64,000 nt of DNA. Origin: Shimia sp. R10_1. GTDB taxonomy: Bacteria > Pseudomonadota > Alphaproteobacteria > Rhodobacterales > Rhodobacteraceae. The translations under genes were made by a program, and so were the position numbers. The notes beneath the pieces are model-generated. The model ran no database searches. It was not told where the DNA came from and saw only the letters and a program-made list of their open reading frames with translations. Positions 55,672 through 64,000 of the stretch are shown piece after piece. The DNA lies in the NCBI RefSeq assembly GCF_017744095.1, contig NZ_JAGHQX010000002.1:456282-520281 (forward strand), in the 5' to 3' direction. Position 1 is the stretch's first letter, and each line of letters starts with the position of its first letter.

Positions 55672-55950
55672 TTTAGTTCCAGTAAGTTTAAGTTATGAAG
55701 TCTTTAAGAACGGGATATTAGAGCTACATCGCGCTGTCAAATTAGGCTTCGTCGCATATTAAGTTATGTGTCTCTAACGGCAGGTTACAAACAAGTAAAA
55801 ACCAAAAGGCCGTAAAGTCGCGAGAACCCTAGCAAAATCACCACCTCTCATTTTAGACAGAATTCTCTGACAGCTAATTTACAAATGTCAATCTGCTTTG
55901 TAGGGATTAACTGAGCGATCTTTCGAGGACAGCCGTGCAAGGAGCCATCT

Positions 55951-57024
55951 ATGAACTCGCCGTATAGCAATCTACCTAAGCACGCTTTTTGGAGTTCCGG
56001 CGTGGCGGAGCGTGCTCCTTTAGACCCTGGAACGCTTTATTCCCCAGACATAATGATCGACCGAAAGGCGCGAGTTGTGACAGCTGGCTCCTGTTTTGCG
56101 CAACATGTTGGCAGATCTCTTCGCGAAGCAGGGATGAATGTATTAGACGCTGAACCTATCGACAGTGCTGTCTCCGACACTACGGCTAATCAATACGGCT
56201 ACAGGTTATATTCTGCCCGATACGGAAATATATATACTGTCAGGCAAATGCTTCAGCTATTGCGGGAAGCGTTTGGTTCATGGCAGCCGGAAAATATAGT
56301 TTGGGAAAAAGATGACCGTTTCTTTGATGCACTTAGACCAAGTGTCGAACCACTAGGGCTACCTACAAGAGAAGATGTTTTAGATCATAGAGCAGAACAC
56401 CTAAAAGCTGTTCGAGAAGTATTTTCGAACTTCGATGTCTTTATTTTCACTTTGGGACTAACGGAAGCTTGGGTTTCCAAAGGAAATGGGACGACTTACC
56501 CCACCTGCCCTGGCACGATTGCAGGCACGTTTGATTCAAGTATATTTCAGTTTCACAATTTTAAGTACTTAGAAATAAAGAACGATTTTCTCAAGGTTCG
56601 GCGGCTAATCAAGACTCGCGTCCCTCATGCAAAGTTTGTCTTAACTGTCTCACCGGTGCCATTAACTGCAACCGCGTCAAGAAGACATGTCGAGGTAGCT
56701 ACAATTTACTCCAAGTCAGTGCTTAGAGCGGTTGCAGGTGAGTTATCGGACCGTCTCAAAGACGTAGAGTACTTCCCCTCTTTCGAAATAATAACCTCTC
56801 AGAACGCCAGAGGAAGCTACTTTGAGGCCAATTTGCGCAACGTTTCACGTCTGGGTGTCGAAACGGCTATGTCTCAATTCATGACTGCACACAACATAAG
56901 CTATAGCCCACGCAGAAACCGTGCTCTTCAAGCAAAGAAGGAATTCAATAGAAACCTAAAATCAGGCGCACAAGACCTAAATGAAATTTGTGAAGACTTG
57001 CTACTGAAGGCTTTTATTAAATGA
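55951..57024 (+). CDS. GSCFA-domain protein
   Basis: 357 aa. The name-giving block is complete at residues 46-50 (VTAGSCFAQHVGRSLREAG), with an SGNH-like serine, and FIFTLGLTEAW and VLTVSPVPLTATAS follow as later blocks. Members are thought to be SGNH-related, possibly glycan esterases or acyltransferases; activity is unproven. No signal peptide. AAGGAG lies before the ATG. A+T-richer than genes to its left. Overlaps the next gene by four bases, so the two are made together. Confidence 0.88.
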   Translation: MNSPYSNLPKHAFWSSGVAERAPLDPGTLYSPDIMIDRKARVVTAGSCFAQHVGRSLREAGMNVLDAEPIDSAVSDTTANQYGYRLYSARYGNIYTVRQMLQLLREAFGSWQPENIVWEKDDRFFDALRPSVEPLGLPTREDVLDHRAEHLKAVREVFSNFDVFIFTLGLTEAWVSKGNGTTYPTCPGTIAGTFDSSIFQFHNFKYLEIKNDFLKVRRLIKTRVPHAKFVLTVSPVPLTATASRRHVEVATIYSKSVLRAVAGELSDRLKDVEYFPSFEIITSQNARGSYFEANLRNVSRLGVETAMSQFMTAHNISYSPRRNRALQAKKEFNRNLKSGAQDLNEICEDLLLKAFIK

Positions 57025-57815
57025 ATTTAAAGATTGCCATAATTGGCACGTCTCATGTGGCGCCATTGTATACCGCATGGAATTCAGCCAGCCATCTACA
57101 TAAAAATATAGATATGGTTTTTTTTGCTGCTCCAGGCAGCCTTTTTAGGCGATTTCAGATCGATGAAAAACGAAAATTTGGAATTTTAGATTCGAGTCTT
57201 TTCTCTCCTCAAGATATTCACACGATAAAAAATACATTTGGGGCTATCAAAATTGATCTCAAGCAATTCGACACAGTAGTTCACGTTGGGCAATTGTCGC
57301 GCGAAACTCAACTCGCCAAATTAGTTAATCAGTTTTCGATTGATGAATTTAGATCGAAGAAGGGCTGCCGGAGGATTTCATTTGAAGCCTTTTTAGCTCT
57401 TCGATATTCACTTGCAAGAAGCGCAATGCTCACGGAGTCGTGGAGAAACTGGACAACGTCTCAGCTCTATACCGTACCTGCTCCAAGATTTGCAGAAAGC
57501 TGCATTACCTCAAAGAGTAGCTATTACGCTCCATGGGTTAAGTTATCTGCCGAAAATCCGGCTAGCTTTATGAAAGATTTGCTTGATGACTACTATAACT
57601 TGATTGAAATCAACCATAAAGAAAATGGAATAAATTCGATACTTCCCCCAGATGAGGTATACGCTCAAAATGGCCTTGTGCGCGCCATCTTTCAAAATGG
57701 AGCTCGTCAACTCAGAGAAAACGCTGAGTATAGTTCAGAAGACCATCATCATATGAACATCCAATATGGAGAAATCATTCTTCACCGGATCTTAGATACT
57801 ATTCAACGAAACTAA
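57021..57815 (+). CDS. Unknown SGNH-like protein coupled to the GSCFA protein
   Basis: 264 aa, no named family recognised. It opens with IAIIGTSHVAPLY, which resembles an SGNH block I (serine after Gly-Thr), and ends with SEDHHHMNIQYG, which could supply the Asp-x-His pair of block V. The middle is A+T-rich and not distinctive. It starts within the stop of the GSCFA gene (ATGA). A shared role in modifying the surface polysaccharide is inferred from this pairing and from the nearby export genes. Confidence 0.7.
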   Translation: MNLKIAIIGTSHVAPLYTAWNSASHLHKNIDMVFFAAPGSLFRRFQIDEKRKFGILDSSLFSPQDIHTIKNTFGAIKIDLKQFDTVVHVGQLSRETQLAKLVNQFSIDEFRSKKGCRRISFEAFLALRYSLARSAMLTESWRNWTTSQLYTVPAPRFAESCITSKSSYYAPWVKLSAENPASFMKDLLDDYYNLIEINHKENGINSILPPDEVYAQNGLVRAIFQNGARQLRENAEYSSEDHHHMNIQYGEIILHRILDTIQRN

Positions 57816-58019
57816 TAAGGTCGTCTTCAGGAACCTATTAAGTAAAGTGGGTCCACCGTTTCGGACAGTGGCGCAGAGTTTCTAAAGTGTTTTACATTTG
57901 AGATTTAGAGTAATTTTTGTAGTTCTAAGCCGACCTAATATGCGTCGCCTGGCACTTGGACCTGTGATGGTTTGATGCCGCTACTTTGATAGCATTTATT
58001 GCAACAAAGGAGACAATCT

Positions 58020-58275
58020 ATGGGACTGAACCCGAAGGACTAGGTCCGTGCTGATGCATTACGGATCGCACTGACCGGCAGATTAAGACGCAAGCAGATC
58101 GCATCTGATCGGGGGGGCTGGCCTGTCGCCTCTGAACAAGCGGATTCTCTAACACCGCGACACGGATGTTGTCTCTGACAAGTACTTGAATCTCGCCCGT
58201 GAGAATGAGCGGCTTAGGCGAAAGAACTGCATTATCAAGGAGGAAAGGGAGATTCACAAAAGGCAGGGGTGGTCG
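58020..58275 (+). pseudogene. IS3-family transposase OrfA relic 1
   Basis: An AAAGGAG ribosome site and ATG are still in place (MGLNPKD then an in-frame stop), followed by VRADALRIALTGRLRRKQIASD, a frameshift, then NKRIL-stop-HRDTDVVSDKYLNLARENERLRRKN and IIKEEREI. This is the helix-turn-helix plus coiled-coil layout of an IS3 OrfA, broken by two stops and a frameshift. Confidence 0.75.
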
Positions 58276-58329
58276 CGAAATTTGTTCGATTGTTTAAGGC
58301 GGATCGCATGACGAACGAGACGATCCAGA

Positions 58330-58482
58330 ATGAGCAAGAGAAAGAATTATTCGCCTGAATTTAAGGCCAAAGTAGCGTTTGAGGCGATGCGTGAAGAGAG
58401 GACGCTGGCGGAACTGACCAAGAAGCACAGCGTGCATCCTGATCTGATCAGCGCCAGGAAGCCGCAGAGGCATTTGCTATAA
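58330..58482 (+). pseudogene. IS3-family transposase OrfA relic 2 (truncated)
   Basis: A 50-codon frame beginning MSKRKNYSPEFKAKVAFEAM and continuing to KKHSVHPDLISA, the N-terminus of another IS3-type OrfA. It then runs into PQRHLL and a stop at a deletion junction. A different subgroup from relic 1. Confidence 0.8.
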
Positions 58483-58729
58483 TAACTCCACCGTCGAGTC
58501 ATTCTTCAAGACAATCAAAGCCGAGTTGATCTGGCGCGGGTCATGGCCAACACGCCGAGACGCTGAAAAAGCCCTCTTCCAGTACATCAACGGCTTCTAC
58601 AATCCGCATCGACGGCATTCACTATTGGACTGGAAAAGTCCCGTCGTATTCCAACGGAAAGTGGCCTTAACTAGTATTGGGAGCGGAACAAAACGCGACA
58701 GCTCTAATTCGACAGTACCGAAGACTTAA
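58469..58729 (+). pseudogene. IS3-family transposase OrfB relic (C-terminal part)
   Basis: NNSTVESFFKTIKAELIW, then FQYINGFYNPHRRHSLL and PVVFQRKVAL are the end of an IS3 OrfB integrase domain, including its last catalytic Glu region (VESFF). It is fused by deletion almost directly to OrfA relic 2, so about 700 bases of the element are missing. Confidence 0.85.
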
Positions 58730-58939
58730 ACGAACATGACTCGCGATAGCTTTGGCGATACAATAACGAAAGACCAAACATGGGGATCCGGAGGGTGTCC
58801 CCGATACAGAAACTGAAAGCAGCGTAAATTGTACTGAAGCACCCACTCAAAATAGTGGATTTGCGCATCACGAAAACCGCACAGTTCAATGCCATGTTTG
58901 CGCAGCCCTATCCTCAGCGACGATTAACAACACCAGACC

Positions 58940-59758
58940 TTATTTAAAGTCCATATTGACTATATCTTTATGGTAACGGCCGAGAAAAACGATACCAAGA
59001 AATAGAAACAGCAGTGAAATTCCAAAAACGAATTCATACGACACCCAGGCTGGTTCGTAACTTGGATAAAAACCCGATCGCATTACGCCCACAATGTGAA
59101 TGATTGGATTGTACCAAAGAGCGTTCTGTCCGAAAGGAGGTAGGTCTTCGTATGCGTAGAAAATAGAAGAAACAAAAAATAAGGGCGCTGTGATTATGCC
59201 CCAGACTGATTGCCATAGCGGAAAGGAAGGGAACAAATAGGCATTGAATGTACCTATACCCATTGCAAGAGCTCCAGCCATGGCCAAAGCTACAATTATC
59301 GATGGCAGATCTATGACGGCACGTGTTTCAAAATAGAGTATTATAATCGTCATAACGACACAAAACACTACAAGTTGAACAAGAAAATTAAGTAAAAACC
59401 TTGCGATAAGAGTGTCTAAATAAGTTACGCTCGGATAGAAGAGCAGCGGTCGAGAAAACGTGATTGCTTTCGTGACTTTTGTTTGGACTCTCTGATACGT
59501 TAGAAAGCTGAGCATTCCAGTCGCGTAGAACAAAACGAAACTTATCCCAAGGGACGGAGCTCGCAAGCGTAGACCTAAACTAAAGACGATTGTTATCATT
59601 GCGACCGCACCTATTGGTTCCAGTATCGCCCAAACATACCCTCCGGGTGTACGGCCGTAACTTGTAGTCATTTCTCGAAGCATTAACGCGCAAACAGTGC
59701 GAGAAGTCTTGAATTTGCGGGGCTTTAGAGGACGCGCAGCTGGCGAAGGGAGGGACAT
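58940..59758 (-). CDS. Capsule/polysaccharide ABC exporter permease (KpsM-like)
   Basis: 272 aa ABC-2 type permease with six membrane helices. The cytoplasmic N-terminus (SRTVCALMLREMTTSYGRTPGGYVWAILEP) is the usual opening of KpsM/BexB-type capsule exporters. Its ATPase partner is at 61260-61928 on the other strand; the two units diverge from the 169-bp gap 59759-59927. Confidence 0.92.
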   Translation of the reverse strand: MSLPSPAARPLKPRKFKTSRTVCALMLREMTTSYGRTPGGYVWAILEPIGAVAMITIVFSLGLRLRAPSLGISFVLFYATGMLSFLTYQRVQTKVTKAITFSRPLLFYPSVTYLDTLIARFLLNFLVQLVVFCVVMTIIILYFETRAVIDLPSIIVALAMAGALAMGIGTFNAYLFPSFPLWQSVWGIITAPLFFVSSIFYAYEDLPPFGQNALWYNPIIHIVGVMRSGFYPSYEPAWVSYEFVFGISLLFLFLGIVFLGRYHKDIVNMDFK

Positions 59759-59927
59759 GGTGAGGTCGAGCCGAATAGTAAATTTAGGCCTTCAGTTATG
59801 AAGGCGTACCCACTAGAAAGCAACCTAAGGTTCTTTGCCTACCGATTGAAAACCGGTCTAAAATTGACTAAATAGGTGTGCTTCTGATGGCTTACCTGAC
59901 CGCAATACGCAACGAGAAGAGACCAAT

Positions 59928-61256
59928 ATGGCGCTAATGGATGATGGCCCGGATAGATCGGATGACAAAAAATCCGGATCAAGCGAGCAAGCTAGCGCCG
60001 CGAACAAGGTGGCCAAACCCAATGCGCCCAGGACTAAGTCAAATTCGGGCGCAAAAAGTTCGAAACCGGGTCAGCCTAAGCGCTCCAATAGTCGCCAGAA
60101 ATCAATGCTTGCTGAAGAAAAGCCCGTTCTTCCTCCAGCTCCACCAGCCAAGATAAAGAAGCGTCACAAAGCGTTGATAGTAAGCTTCATGGTTATGGTC
60201 GTTCTTCCGATAGCAATGCTTGTGTGGTACATGACGACCCGGGTTGTCGAGCAATTCCATTCAGAGCTAAGTTTTTCAGTTAGAAAAGAGCATTCAGAGG
60301 TCCCAACCGATTTCGTCGGGAGTTTAGCTCAGCTTTCCGGTGCAAGTTCAAGCGATGTTGACGTTTTGTATCAGTTTATCAAGAGCCAAGCTTTGGTGCT
60401 AGAAATTGATAAACAATTTGATCTTCGAAGCATATACACTGAGCATCGTGAACAAGACCCATTATTCGCGTTGAAGGAAAATGCTACTATTGAAGACTTA
60501 GTAGATTTTTGGCCCAGAATGGTCCGCATTCACTACGACAGAACAACCGGAATTATCGAACTACGGGTGTTAGCTTTTTCCGCGGAAACAGCACGAGAAA
60601 TTGCGCAAGCGATACTCGACTATTCTACCAACCGAATTAACAAACTTAGCGCCGTCGCACGAGCAGACACTATGCGTTATGCAAATGAAGAATTGGATCT
60701 TGCTGTTCAGCGATTGACGCGTGCTCGCCAGGCACTAACTCAATTTAGACTACGTACTCAAATTGTTGATCCTTTTGTAGACCTACAAGGGCAAATGGGC
60801 GTTATGAACACGCTTCAGGCCGAACTAGCGACAGCATTGATCGATCTTGGTTTACTCAGATCAACCGCAAATATTGGAGATCCACGCGTTGAACAGGGGA
60901 GGCTAAGGGTCGAAGTTATAAAAGATCAAATTGCAGAAGAACGAGCTAAATTTGGAGTTGGCGGACAGGGGCCTGGGGGGGAAGACTATGCATCTCTCGT
61001 AGCGGAGTTCGAACGCCTTACAGTTGATCATGAATTTGCAGCTGAAGCATACACCTTGGCACTTTCTGCTCGGGATATCGCACAAGCAGAAGCCCAAAGA
61101 CAAAGTAGATATCTCGCAGCGCACATTGAGCCAACTTTGGCCGAGAGTTCTCACTACCCAAGAATCGTGATGATTATAAGCATATCAGTTGCATTTTTGA
61201 TTTTGATTTGGGCAACATCCATTTTGATTTACTACAGTATAAGAGATCGCCGTTAA
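59928..61256 (+). CDS. Polysaccharide export inner-membrane protein (KpsE/BexC-like)
   Basis: 442 aa of the PCP-3 type. The first 80 residues are basic, Ser/Lys/Pro-rich and probably disordered, longer than in E. coli KpsE. Then come a membrane helix (82-102), a periplasmic domain with a coiled coil (about 255-400, VQRLTRARQALTQFRLRTQ) and a C-terminal helix (about 415-437). It should connect the KpsM/T transporter to an outer-membrane channel (KpsD type), which is not in this window. Confidence 0.9.
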   Translation: MALMDDGPDRSDDKKSGSSEQASAANKVAKPNAPRTKSNSGAKSSKPGQPKRSNSRQKSMLAEEKPVLPPAPPAKIKKRHKALIVSFMVMVVLPIAMLVWYMTTRVVEQFHSELSFSVRKEHSEVPTDFVGSLAQLSGASSSDVDVLYQFIKSQALVLEIDKQFDLRSIYTEHREQDPLFALKENATIEDLVDFWPRMVRIHYDRTTGIIELRVLAFSAETAREIAQAILDYSTNRINKLSAVARADTMRYANEELDLAVQRLTRARQALTQFRLRTQIVDPFVDLQGQMGVMNTLQAELATALIDLGLLRSTANIGDPRVEQGRLRVEVIKDQIAEERAKFGVGGQGPGGEDYASLVAEFERLTVDHEFAAEAYTLALSARDIAQAEAQRQSRYLAAHIEPTLAESSHYPRIVMIISISVAFLILIWATSILIYYSIRDRR

Positions 61257-61259
61257 GCT

Positions 61260-61928
61260 ATGGTTCGACTAGAAAATCTGAGTAAAACCTACTGGCTGAA
61301 TGGATCTCCTAAGACTGTAGCAAATAACATTAACTTCACCTTTCCAAGCGGAGTTTCTATTGCATTGCTGGGTCGAAATGGCGCTGGCAAGTCAACCATG
61401 ATGTCGATGATCGCAGGCACACTAACACCAGACTCGGGGCGAGTTGTTTCGGATGGAACTATCTCTTGGCCGGTCGGTTTCAAAGGAAGCTTCCATCGTG
61501 ATCTGACAGGAATGCAAAACACGCGTTTCATAGCACGTATTTATGGCGTAGATACAGACGCGTTGAGCGATTTTGTAGAGGATTTTTCAGAGCTGGGCGC
61601 GCACTACAACATGCCCTTGAGAACCTATTCATCCGGTATGAGGTCAAGACTTTCCTTTGCTGTGTCCATGGGGATCCACTTTGATACCTATCTGGTTGAC
61701 GAAGTCACGTCGGTGGGTGATGCGGCGTTCAAAGTTAAGAGCAGGAATGTTTTCTTGAATCGAATTGGATCGTCTGGCGCCATTGTGGTGTCTCATTCCA
61801 TGAACACAATAAGGCGGTTATGTTCCGCAGGAGTGGTTCTGGAGAATGGCCAACTGTCGTATTTTGACGATATAAATGCTGCAATTAGCCAGCATGAAAA
61901 GAATGTAGGAGCAGTAGCAGATGACTGA
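61260..61928 (+). CDS. Capsule ABC exporter ATPase (KpsT-like)
   Basis: 222 aa. Walker A GRNGAGKST at residues 38-46, the KpsT-type signature YSSGMRSRLSF, Walker B YLVDEVTSVGD, switch His in VVSHSMNTI. Short, without the C-terminal carbohydrate-binding domain of Wzt, so it is of capsule type. Three bases after the KpsE-like gene; overlaps the next by eight. Confidence 0.94.
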   Translation: MVRLENLSKTYWLNGSPKTVANNINFTFPSGVSIALLGRNGAGKSTMMSMIAGTLTPDSGRVVSDGTISWPVGFKGSFHRDLTGMQNTRFIARIYGVDTDALSDFVEDFSELGAHYNMPLRTYSSGMRSRLSFAVSMGIHFDTYLVDEVTSVGDAAFKVKSRNVFLNRIGSSGAIVVSHSMNTIRRLCSAGVVLENGQLSYFDDINAAISQHEKNVGAVADD

Positions 61929-62358
61929 AGTAGAAAAAATTGTAGGCTACACAACGGGGGTCTACGACCTTTTCCATGTTGGCCATCTCAATCTTCTACG
62001 TCGCGCTAAGGCACAATGTGATCATCTCATTGTTGGCGTTACAAGCGATACCTTGGCTGAGTATCGAAAAGGACGCGCGCCGTTTGTGCCAGAGAATGAG
62101 CGATGTGAGATCGTGAGAGCGCTTTCTTGCGTCGACGTTGTAGTTATGCAGGATGACATGGATAAATTCGGAGCTTGGCAAAAGTACAAATTCCACAAGA
62201 TGTTCGTGGGCGACGATTGGAAGGGTCACCCAAACTGGATCTCTCTCGAAGAGAAGTTTCGGAAGGTTAACGTCGAAATTGTATATTTCCCATACACCGC
62301 ACACATATCTTCTACGCGTCTCCGAGAGATGCTAGATAACCACAAAGAAACAGCCTGA
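61921..62358 (+). CDS. Glycerol-3-phosphate cytidylyltransferase-like (TagD family)
   Basis: 145 aa nucleotidyltransferase. The HxGH site is H19-V-G-H22 in GVYDLFHVGHLNLLRRAK, and VGVTSDTLAEYRKG and FVGDDWKGH follow as in TagD-type enzymes that make CDP-glycerol. The second signature, RTSGIST in TagD, appears as AHISSTRLR, so other small phospho-alcohols or sugars are possible substrates. Overlapping the kpsT gene, it belongs to the capsule unit. Confidence 0.85.
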   Translation: MTEVEKIVGYTTGVYDLFHVGHLNLLRRAKAQCDHLIVGVTSDTLAEYRKGRAPFVPENERCEIVRALSCVDVVVMQDDMDKFGAWQKYKFHKMFVGDDWKGHPNWISLEEKFRKVNVEIVYFPYTAHISSTRLREMLDNHKETA

Positions 62359-62517
62359 GATTTTGTCAATTGATCTGTTGATAGATCAGCAAGCGGACTA
62401 GATATCTGTTGCTTGAATAGGGAACATATGTCGAAAGACTTTACATAGATCTAAATCGTGTAGACCAGATCTTTTTGAGATGATCCAAGCTCTGAAAACA
62501 CAAGAAGTCAGCTCAAG

Positions 62518-63774
62518 ATGCACCGCAAACTCATTTTTTTATATAAGAAAAAGTTTCCAAAATCATTTGAAAAAAGGGTTCCACTGCGAGTAAAGCAAAT
62601 GGTCCTTTATGCCCTTTTCTTGATTACTAAACACCCCGACTTTGGATTTCACCACATAAAGATACTGCGTGCAATTGGGAAGCTAGAAAGCGCTGTAGGT
62701 ATATACACGGATGGTGACGCAAACACCGAAGCGCTAGCGGATCCTTTGTTTGATGCTGAGTTGGTGCAGATCGGCCAAAGTAGGCTGTTGGCGGAGTTCG
62801 GCTATCGCGGTCTTTGGCTGGGTGGCCCACTCCCAGCGAGTAAGTGGATCGAAATCAAACTTGGTGAAGTTGTTTTGAGAAGGGAGGCGCTTCAAGGTAA
62901 GTCTGAGTTTCGTTACCAGATCACGCGCAGACCATTGGCTATGTTTGGAAACTCAGAACAATTGAGCGTTGTCGACAACGAAGGCAACATACTTGGCGTT
63001 TGGATTGTGAAGATACCAGGTGGTGATGGCACGCTAAAAGACTTTATAGTTAACAAAGGGGGTTTGGACAAAAAGGGGGGCCTAAAATCTCGCAAAAAAG
63101 AACTGGAACAGCGGCAACGTGAATACTTGGCGCTATATGAGCGTGTGAATTCCGCATTTCAGAAGCAGTGTGGACGTCCGATCTTTATCTTGTACGGAAC
63201 GCTTCTAGGTCAACATCGAAGCGGCGATTTCATACCAGGAGACGATGATTTCGATATCGGATATGTTTCAGAAGAAACTAGTTTCACTGGTGTTCGGGCG
63301 GAAGCCATTCGCATTATTCAGATTTTGATTTCTTCGGGTTTCACAGTTTCCCTAAACTATGAGGGGAAACCATTTCGTATTCGAGATGACCTTGCCGGCC
63401 CTGGGGTGTGGCTAGACAACCGACCTGTTTTTGATTTGGGAGATGGTTTTTCCTGGTTGCATAAGCATGCCAGATTGAAGATTCCACTTGCGGATTTCAG
63501 ATACCCAGAAGAAGGACTTATGTCTGGACATCAAATTTTGAAACCAAGAAATTCCGCAAATTTTCTATCAGAGTACTACGGCCCTAATTGGAAAACACCT
63601 GACCCAGATTACTCTAACGCATCGAAGTTCGTCGCGCCTTACGTCCTAAGGGGCCTTTCTAAAGTCAACCTTACTCTGCATGAGCAAAGAGAACTCAAAG
63701 ACAAGGCAGCTCGAATGGGTATCGCCCATCGATTTAAACCGTTGACGTTGAACACACTCTATCCAGTGGACTGA
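62518..63774 (+). CDS. LicD-domain protein, probable phospho-alcohol transferase
   Basis: 418 aa. The first 200 residues have no clear family. From about residue 222 a LicD-type nucleotidyltransferase-fold domain begins (ILYGTLLGQHRSGDFIP), with metal-binding D242-D243-D244-F-D in GDDDFDIGY. LicD proteins transfer phosphocholine or other phospho-alcohols from CDP donors to sugars. Lying 160 bp after a CDP-glycerol-synthase-like gene, it may transfer phosphoglycerol to the exported glycan (inference). A+T-rich like the rest of the island; no ribosome site is obvious. Confidence 0.75.
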   Translation: MHRKLIFLYKKKFPKSFEKRVPLRVKQMVLYALFLITKHPDFGFHHIKILRAIGKLESAVGIYTDGDANTEALADPLFDAELVQIGQSRLLAEFGYRGLWLGGPLPASKWIEIKLGEVVLRREALQGKSEFRYQITRRPLAMFGNSEQLSVVDNEGNILGVWIVKIPGGDGTLKDFIVNKGGLDKKGGLKSRKKELEQRQREYLALYERVNSAFQKQCGRPIFILYGTLLGQHRSGDFIPGDDDFDIGYVSEETSFTGVRAEAIRIIQILISSGFTVSLNYEGKPFRIRDDLAGPGVWLDNRPVFDLGDGFSWLHKHARLKIPLADFRYPEEGLMSGHQILKPRNSANFLSEYYGPNWKTPDPDYSNASKFVAPYVLRGLSKVNLTLHEQRELKDKAARMGIAHRFKPLTLNTLYPVD

Positions 63775-63873
63775 GGTGCGTGACCCAGCCCCCTGAAATC
63801 AGGCTATTGAGGTGTTAGTAGTCCGTCCGACACAAGGATGGACTATAAAACGCAGATTTTCTGTCGAACAGGT

Positions 63874-64000
63874 TGACCTGCTCCCCCTAGAGTCCGCGTT
63901 TATAGGTTAGCTCTGTTCAGGGTTTGGTCCTCTCTTGACCGTTGGTGATACTCCCACGGGGTGAGCCCGTCGAGGCTCGAATGCGGGCGGTGGTGATTGT
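63874..64000 (-). mobile_element. End of an IS3-family insertion sequence, cut by window edge
   Basis: TGACCTGCTCCCC at 63874-63886 looks like the terminal inverted repeat of an IS3-family element, and the end of its OrfB follows at 63900. The rest of the element lies beyond base 64000. From 63775 to 63873 nothing recognisable was seen. Confidence 0.8.
63900..64000 (-). CDS. IS3-family transposase OrfB, C-terminal end (partial)
   Basis: The minus strand reads NHHRPHSSLDGLTPWEY, then HQRSREDQTLNRANL and a stop at 63900. NHHRPHSSLDGLTP is the characteristic end of the DDE integrase domain of IS3-family OrfB. Only about 33 residues are inside the window; no disruption is seen in them. Confidence 0.88.
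   Translation of the reverse strand, partial: NHHRPHSSLDGLTPWEYHQRSREDQTLNRANL

Larger units (their letters stand above)
57816..58939. other. Insertion-sequence graveyard between two capsule gene groups
   Basis: 1.1 kb with no intact gene. It contains at least three decayed pieces of IS3-family elements, listed separately, and an end-like sequence near 57847-57870 (GTGGGTCCACCGTTTCGGAC). From 58730 to 58939 nothing recognisable was seen. Confidence 0.8.

Noticed and set aside
55680..55770. Two copies of TAAGTTATG in the ugd/GSCFA gap
   Set aside because: Short, A+T-rich and only twice present; not enough to call a regulatory repeat.
1..64000. CRISPR arrays, tRNA and rRNA genes, phage or integrase genes
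   Set aside because: No spaced identical repeats, tRNA cloverleaf, rRNA core sequence or phage integrase gene was seen by eye; a tRNA could still be missed without a covariance search.

Overview
The window reads as chromosome of an alphaproteobacterium of the Rhodobacterales (Roseobacter group). The basis is the ORF content and gene order: hemD / Mic60-like / HemY divergent from tsaD-gpsA-YciI-EVE, a CoA-pyrophosphatase / CCA-transferase / Hsp33 cluster, and an agl-type alpha-glucoside operon of the Sinorhizobium kind. No rRNA or tRNA gene was seen, and the species cannot be named from this sequence. Gene density is high and most of the DNA is G+C-rich. The stretch from about 55.7 kb to the end is visibly A+T-richer.

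Layout. 1-14.7 kb is housekeeping: the end of ferrochelatase, two L,D-transpeptidases around a CAP-domain lipoprotein, a 23S-type rRNA methyltransferase behind an MsbA-like ABC exporter, CCA-adding enzyme, two NUDIX hydrolases, Hsp33, a divergent response-regulator phosphatase / Hpt pair, and threonine deaminase. 14.9-29.0 kb is an amino-sugar regulon: cytoplasmic GH20 hexosaminidase and GntR/UTRA regulator on the minus strand, divergent from an 11-gene plus-strand operon (ABC importer, Gfo/Idh/MocA protein, NagB-II-like and AgaS-like SIS proteins, ROK kinase, GatZ/AgaZ-like protein, NagA, CutC). 29.0-38.3 kb is an alpha/beta-glucoside regulon: GH1 beta-glucosidase and LacI regulator divergent from aglEFG-aglA-aglK, with a matching palindromic operator in front of each arm.

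38.5-43.2 kb holds a PhnD-like periplasmic binding protein coupled to a hybrid histidine kinase, then a DadA-like dehydrogenase. 43.2-50.8 kb holds HemY, the Mic60-like protein, HemD, TsaD, GpsA and small conserved genes, followed by a structured intergenic region with a strong minus-strand hairpin. 51.0-55.7 kb is ugd plus rfbCBDA (UDP-sugar acid and dTDP-rhamnose precursors). 55.9-63.8 kb is a surface-polysaccharide island: two SGNH-like proteins, relics of IS3-family elements, a KpsM/KpsE/KpsT-type export system, a glycerol-3-phosphate-cytidylyltransferase-like protein and a LicD-type transferase. The window ends inside another IS3-family element.

How the parts fit. Amino-sugar oligosaccharides would be imported by the first ABC system, cut inside the cell by GH20, phosphorylated by ROK, deacetylated by NagA and deaminated/isomerised by the two SIS proteins. 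The AgaS-type and AgaZ-type genes suggest that galactosamine compounds are used as well as glucosamine ones. The rml/ugd genes supply activated sugars to the adjacent capsule genes, and the TagD/LicD pair suggests glycerol-phosphate decoration of the polymer. The most unusual points are the mixed GlcNAc/GalNAc operon with its orphan aldolase subunit and redox-type gene, the capsule-decoration pair, the binding-protein/kinase pair, and the unexplained structured region near 50.2 kb.
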